A stretch of 23,605 nucleotides of DNA from a virus: positions 1 through 23,605 of IMG/VR virus record IMGVR_UViG_3300047299_000035. One strand, given 5' to 3'. The notes beneath the pieces were generated by a model. The model ran no database searches. It had not been told where the DNA came from and saw only the letters and a list, made by a program, of their open reading frames with translations. Each line of letters starts with the position of its first letter. Within the stretch, counting starts at the first letter, position 1. Of the stretch, positions 20,663-23,605 are shown piece after piece. A program made the position numbers and the translations under genes.

Positions 20663-21481
20663 ATGGCAGCGTCAGAAGGCGTAGATCTTGAGTGGTGTAT
20701 TGTTGAAAAGATAAAAATTAGAAACAATCTACTTAAGAAATACACAAAATCATATTCGAGCAATATTGACCGACAGGCCGAGCAGTGCGTTGAGCACATA
20801 TACAAATTTGCAAAGAATGCTAAAGTTCAGGCTTGGCATTCTGATGATGCTTCCAATCCATTTGGCATAGCAATATATGCTAAACCAGAACCAAAGACCG
20901 ATATTGTATTAAAGATAGGTAATAAAGTATATTCTACTTCAGTTAAAATGGCTGGTGGAGTACAATTGGCGTCGGGTCAAGGCGGATCTACTGCTGAACT
21001 ATTTGAAGCAGCAGCTACTAATATTCCTTCTTCACAAAAAAGCAAAGTTCTAAAGTCAATTGTTAATGAATTGAGAACTATGCCTACACGATTATTGTCT
21101 GAATCGAATAAAGCAAGAATTTTAGAAGAAGCAAAACCAAAGGTTATAGAAGAATTTATTAAGAATGGTAAAATCATTCAAGATAAAAACTATGAATATT
21201 GGCTACAGAATAACAAAGAAACATTAATGCAATCGTTGTTAGAATTCATTAATGAAGACAAAGAATTTTTAAAAGCTCTTTTAAAAGAAGCAGTTACCGG
21301 TGAACTATCGCTTGCTTCTTATAGAGGAGCCGTTGCTGATAGTATCATATCACCAAAGGGTTTTTATTTAGTGAATGATACATACATCAATAGTATTATG
21401 TCAAAGGTCAAGTTCGATATCCGCGGTAAGTCAAGAAGTGGTATCACAGGCGTTGCGTTTAGAATAGATTTAAAAGGTTAA
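20663..21481 (+). CDS. Late protein with PD-(D/E)XK-like signature
   Basis: A 272-residue unknown protein, first gene of the late operon. Residues about 66-100 read PFGIAIYAKPEPKTDIVLKI then NKVYSTSVKMAGG. An acidic residue in TDIVL (D80) followed 15 residues later by S-V-K (K95) resembles the strand-loop-strand core of PD-(D/E)XK nucleases, with S93 in the place of the middle acidic residue. The following QLASGQGGSTAE and long helices (about 115-215) could complete an alpha/beta fold. The next gene has a similar core. No capsid-targeting start is seen here. The ribosome site is GGAG before the ATG. A structural or nuclease function is open; the missing acidic residue could mean an inactive fold. 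Confidence 0.6.
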   Translation: MAASEGVDLEWCIVEKIKIRNNLLKKYTKSYSSNIDRQAEQCVEHIYKFAKNAKVQAWHSDDASNPFGIAIYAKPEPKTDIVLKIGNKVYSTSVKMAGGVQLASGQGGSTAELFEAAATNIPSSQKSKVLKSIVNELRTMPTRLLSESNKARILEEAKPKVIEEFIKNGKIIQDKNYEYWLQNNKETLMQSLLEFINEDKEFLKALLKEAVTGELSLASYRGAVADSIISPKGFYLVNDTYINSIMSKVKFDIRGKSRSGITGVAFRIDLKG

Positions 21482-21484
21482 TAC

Positions 21485-22414
21485 ATGTTTGCTACGTTTA
21501 TAGATTTCTTAACAGAAGAAGCTGCGTTATCTTCTAATGATAAAGGTGTTCTACACGAGTTATTAGTTGGTAAAGAATTGAATAAAGGCAAGCACATGTC
21601 GCCCGAGGCAGAACGTACTCACAATATCATTAAGTCTAAGACATCGAAAGATGAATACGACAATGCTGTAAAATTAGCAAAAGGTACTGCTGAACATTTA
21701 AGACAAAAGTTTGGTAAAGACATTGCGTCAGCACATTGGTCTTCTAAGCCAGGTGACATTGGTAGAATTACCGGTGTAGAAGAATCACAACAAGAAAACT
21801 CTGCAGATATTATTCTTCGTCATAAGAATGGTGCCCATGTTGGAATATCTCTTAAGGTAACCAAAAAGAAAAATGGTAAAGTTCCAGTTGGTAATCCTGG
21901 CGCAAAACAAACAGATCAACAATTGGGGACTAATGCAACTCAACATTATGAGAATGCTCGTGCTGCACTTGTTAAAAAACATAAAGTACTTCAGGGAAAG
22001 ACTAATAAAGAAATGAAAGAGATCATTAAGAGTGATCCAAAAATTGGTGCTGATGCTCAGAAAATGTCAAATGAAGCTATTGGCAAGATTCGCGATGAAT
22101 GGCATCATGCATTAACACAAATGCATCCTAAATCATTAAGCGATCATCTTAGAAATAATCTATTGCATGCCCACGCAACAAAGTTACCATTATATAAAAC
22201 CACAACTGGTGGAACTGGTGATGATCATAGTGTAGAAACAGAACATTCTCATACTTCACACGATGAGATCTTAAACGATCATAAGAATATTACAGTTCAT
22301 AAAGCAGGTAATAACTCTATTGAATTTAAACACAATGGTAAGACTTTCTTGCGTCATAGACTTAAACCTGAAAGTACTCCTATTGCTACGGCATTAAAAG
22401 GATCTGCAGAATGA
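21485..22414 (+). CDS. Late protein with predicted capsid-targeting start and nuclease-like core
   Basis: A 309-residue unknown protein. The N-terminus MFATFIDFLTEEA resembles T4 internal-protein capsid-targeting sequences (MKTYQEFIAEA), with L-T-E fitting the gp21 prohead protease site L/I-x-E. After that, GVLHELLVGKEL supplies a helix with a conserved-type glutamate (E25), and residues 105-125 (NSADIILRHKNGAHVGISLK) show D108 and S-L-K124, a PD-(D/E)XK-like pattern shared with the preceding protein. The central part is helical, and the C-terminal third is His-rich and polar. It overlaps the next gene by ATGA. Restriction-like nuclease or DNA-end-binding roles are possible; the packaging prediction is inference. 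Confidence 0.6.
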   Translation: MFATFIDFLTEEAALSSNDKGVLHELLVGKELNKGKHMSPEAERTHNIIKSKTSKDEYDNAVKLAKGTAEHLRQKFGKDIASAHWSSKPGDIGRITGVEESQQENSADIILRHKNGAHVGISLKVTKKKNGKVPVGNPGAKQTDQQLGTNATQHYENARAALVKKHKVLQGKTNKEMKEIIKSDPKIGADAQKMSNEAIGKIRDEWHHALTQMHPKSLSDHLRNNLLHAHATKLPLYKTTTGGTGDDHSVETEHSHTSHDEILNDHKNITVHKAGNNSIEFKHNGKTFLRHRLKPESTPIATALKGSAE

Positions 22415-23605
22415 AATCACTAAAGACGTTTATAACTGAAGAAAAGAATACTCACATGGAACACGTTGAAGATTTAGTCTTCAACGAAGGTGTTGAGGGC
22501 GCACGTAAAGCTATTAATTTTCTTCGTTCATTAAGAGACATGTTGGCCGGACACTCGAAGTCTGCTATTACATCGACTGTTAAATGGGATGGCGCACCTG
22601 CTATTTTTGCAGGTATTGATCCACGAGATGGAAAATTCTTTGTTGCTAAAAAAGGTGTATTTAATAAAGAACCTAAAGTTTATAAAACACCTACAGAAAT
22701 AGATACAGATACATCGGGCGATTTAGCAGATAAACTAAAGATTGCCCTAAAAGAATTCTCTAAACTTGGTATTAAATCTGGCGTTTACCAAGGTGATCTT
22801 ATGTTTACCGATGATAAGAAAGTAGAGATGATAGATGGCGAAAAGTATATAACATTTCATCCTAATACAATTGTTTACGCTATACCATATAATTCTGATC
22901 TTGGAAAGAAAATAAGATCTGCAAAAATTGGTGTAGTATGGCATACTACTTATGAAGGTAATTCGTTTGAAAGTATGAGAGCTTCATTTGGTAAGACTAT
23001 AGTTGATAAGTTTAACGCAGTGTCTTCTATTTGGATGGATGATGCAAACTATAAAGACTATTCAGGAACTGCAACATTTACAGCAGATGAAACAAAGCGA
23101 ATAACAGAAGTGTTATCACGCGCAGGAACGATTTTCAATTCAATCAGTGCTCAGACTTTAAATGGGATTAGCAACGATGAAGACCTCTTACTCGCAGTTA
23201 AAACTTTTAATAATTCGAAGATTAGAAAGATGGAACAGATTGACAATACTAGAAGTCATGTCAAAGAATTGTTCCACTATATACACGATAAATATCAAAA
23301 AGAAATCGAAAAGAAGAAAACTCCTGCAGGTAAGCAAAAACAAGAAGACGCCCGCAAAAGAATTTTAAGTTTCTTTGCTCATCATGATCAAAATCAAATT
23401 GTTGCTATTTTTGATTTGGTTAATGTATTAGTTGAAGCAAAGAAAATGATCATCAACAAGATGAATCAAGCAGGACACATAAACACTTTCCTAAAGACAG
23501 CAAATGGATTTAAAGTAACTGGCGTAGAAGGCTTTGTTGCGATAGATCATCTTAGTGGTGGTGCTGTTAAGATAGTAGATCGCATGGAATTTAGTTATGC
23601 GAATT
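22411..23605 (+). CDS. Ligase-like covalent nucleotidyltransferase with predicted capsid-targeting start (3' partial)
   Basis: The frame runs off the window after 398 codons. The N-terminus MKSLKTFITEE is close to the T4 capsid-targeting sequence MKTYQEFIAEA, with I-T-E as a possible prohead protease site. Nucleotidyltransferase (DNA/RNA ligase) motifs follow: motif I KWDG (K58, the expected AMP-accepting lysine), a FFVAKKGVF strand, motif III GVYQGDLMF (about 124-132), IIIa-like NTIVYAIPY, and motifs IV/V as EGFVAIDHL then AVKIVDRMEF near the window end. Similar proteins (DUF6267-type, as I recall) are conserved in cyanophage-like T4 relatives without known function. Between motifs III and IV lies a large helical insert. 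It is the third gene of the late operon. Ligation, capping or RNA repair are all possible. Confidence 0.7.
   Translation, partial: MKSLKTFITEEKNTHMEHVEDLVFNEGVEGARKAINFLRSLRDMLAGHSKSAITSTVKWDGAPAIFAGIDPRDGKFFVAKKGVFNKEPKVYKTPTEIDTDTSGDLADKLKIALKEFSKLGIKSGVYQGDLMFTDDKKVEMIDGEKYITFHPNTIVYAIPYNSDLGKKIRSAKIGVVWHTTYEGNSFESMRASFGKTIVDKFNAVSSIWMDDANYKDYSGTATFTADETKRITEVLSRAGTIFNSISAQTLNGISNDEDLLLAVKTFNNSKIRKMEQIDNTRSHVKELFHYIHDKYQKEIEKKKTPAGKQKQEDARKRILSFFAHHDQNQIVAIFDLVNVLVEAKKMIINKMNQAGHINTFLKTANGFKVTGVEGFVAIDHLSGGAVKIVDRMEFSYAN

Noticed and set aside
1-23605. CRISPR arrays, insertion sequences, tRNAs, integrase or attachment sites
   Set aside because: No direct-repeat arrays, transposase or integrase motifs or tRNA-like folds were seen in the window.

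Overview
The window is a gene-dense, AT-rich piece of a T4-like (T4 superfamily, contractile-tail type) bacteriophage genome. Every supported gene is on the + strand. Many neighbours overlap by ATGA or TAATG, and only one gap exceeds about 100 bp. The assignment rests on a near-complete T4-type replisome: sliding clamp gp45, clamp loader gp44/gp62, the RegA translational repressor, family B DNA polymerase gp43, UvsX recombinase and gp41 helicase. Small accessory genes (CobS-like ATPase, short gp62, Hsp20, Sm-like protein, 2OG-Fe(II) oxygenase, short UDP-glucose dehydrogenase) are the kind known from marine and cyanophage-like T4 relatives. The host cannot be read from the sequence.

Layout. 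1-2140: end of a probable VWA/CobT-like protein, a CobS/MoxR-like AAA+ ATPase, and a small protein sharing the ATPase's N-terminal module. 2199-3230: HTH protein, MazG-like dNTP pyrophosphohydrolase, coiled-coil protein. 3230-6152: gp45, a membrane microprotein, gp44, a membrane-anchored protein, gp62, RegA. 6164-7586: small conserved protein, a 200-bp non-coding gap rich in nested inverted repeats, Hsp20, two microproteins, Sm-like protein. 7645-13488: gp43, 2OG oxygenase, UvsX, hypothetical, gp41. 13526-15594: MazG-like enzyme, archaeo-eukaryotic-type primase (AEP), unknown protein. 15596-20601: a DNA base-modification cassette made of DUF1599-like protein, dCMP hydroxymethylase (gp42), dCMP deaminase, zinc ribbon, T4 alpha-glucosyltransferase homologue, UDP-glucose dehydrogenase and a C5-cytosine methyltransferase homologue. 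20663-end: a late operon behind a terminator and a TATAAATA late promoter, with two nuclease-like proteins and a ligase-like nucleotidyltransferase. The last two begin with what look like T4 capsid-targeting sequences.

How it works together. gp42 makes hydroxymethyl-dCMP, MazG-like enzymes may deplete dCTP, gp43 and its partners copy the genome with HMC, and the AGT homologue adds a sugar. The adjacent UDP-glucose dehydrogenase raises the possibility that the sugar is not plain glucose. Early/middle transcription seems to use a repeated sigma70-like promoter (TnTACW, 17-bp spacer, TATAAT, often with TG-extended -10). Two of these promoters sit inside the hairpin of the upstream gene's terminator. 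Late transcription uses TATAAATA boxes.

The most promising novelties are the putative capsid-packaged nuclease/nucleotidyltransferase late operon, the structured RNA upstream of hsp20, the AEP primase next to a T4-type helicase, and the HMC cassette with UDP-glucose dehydrogenase and a degenerate C5-methyltransferase. All similarities come from reading motifs and from memory of family sequences; no database search was run.
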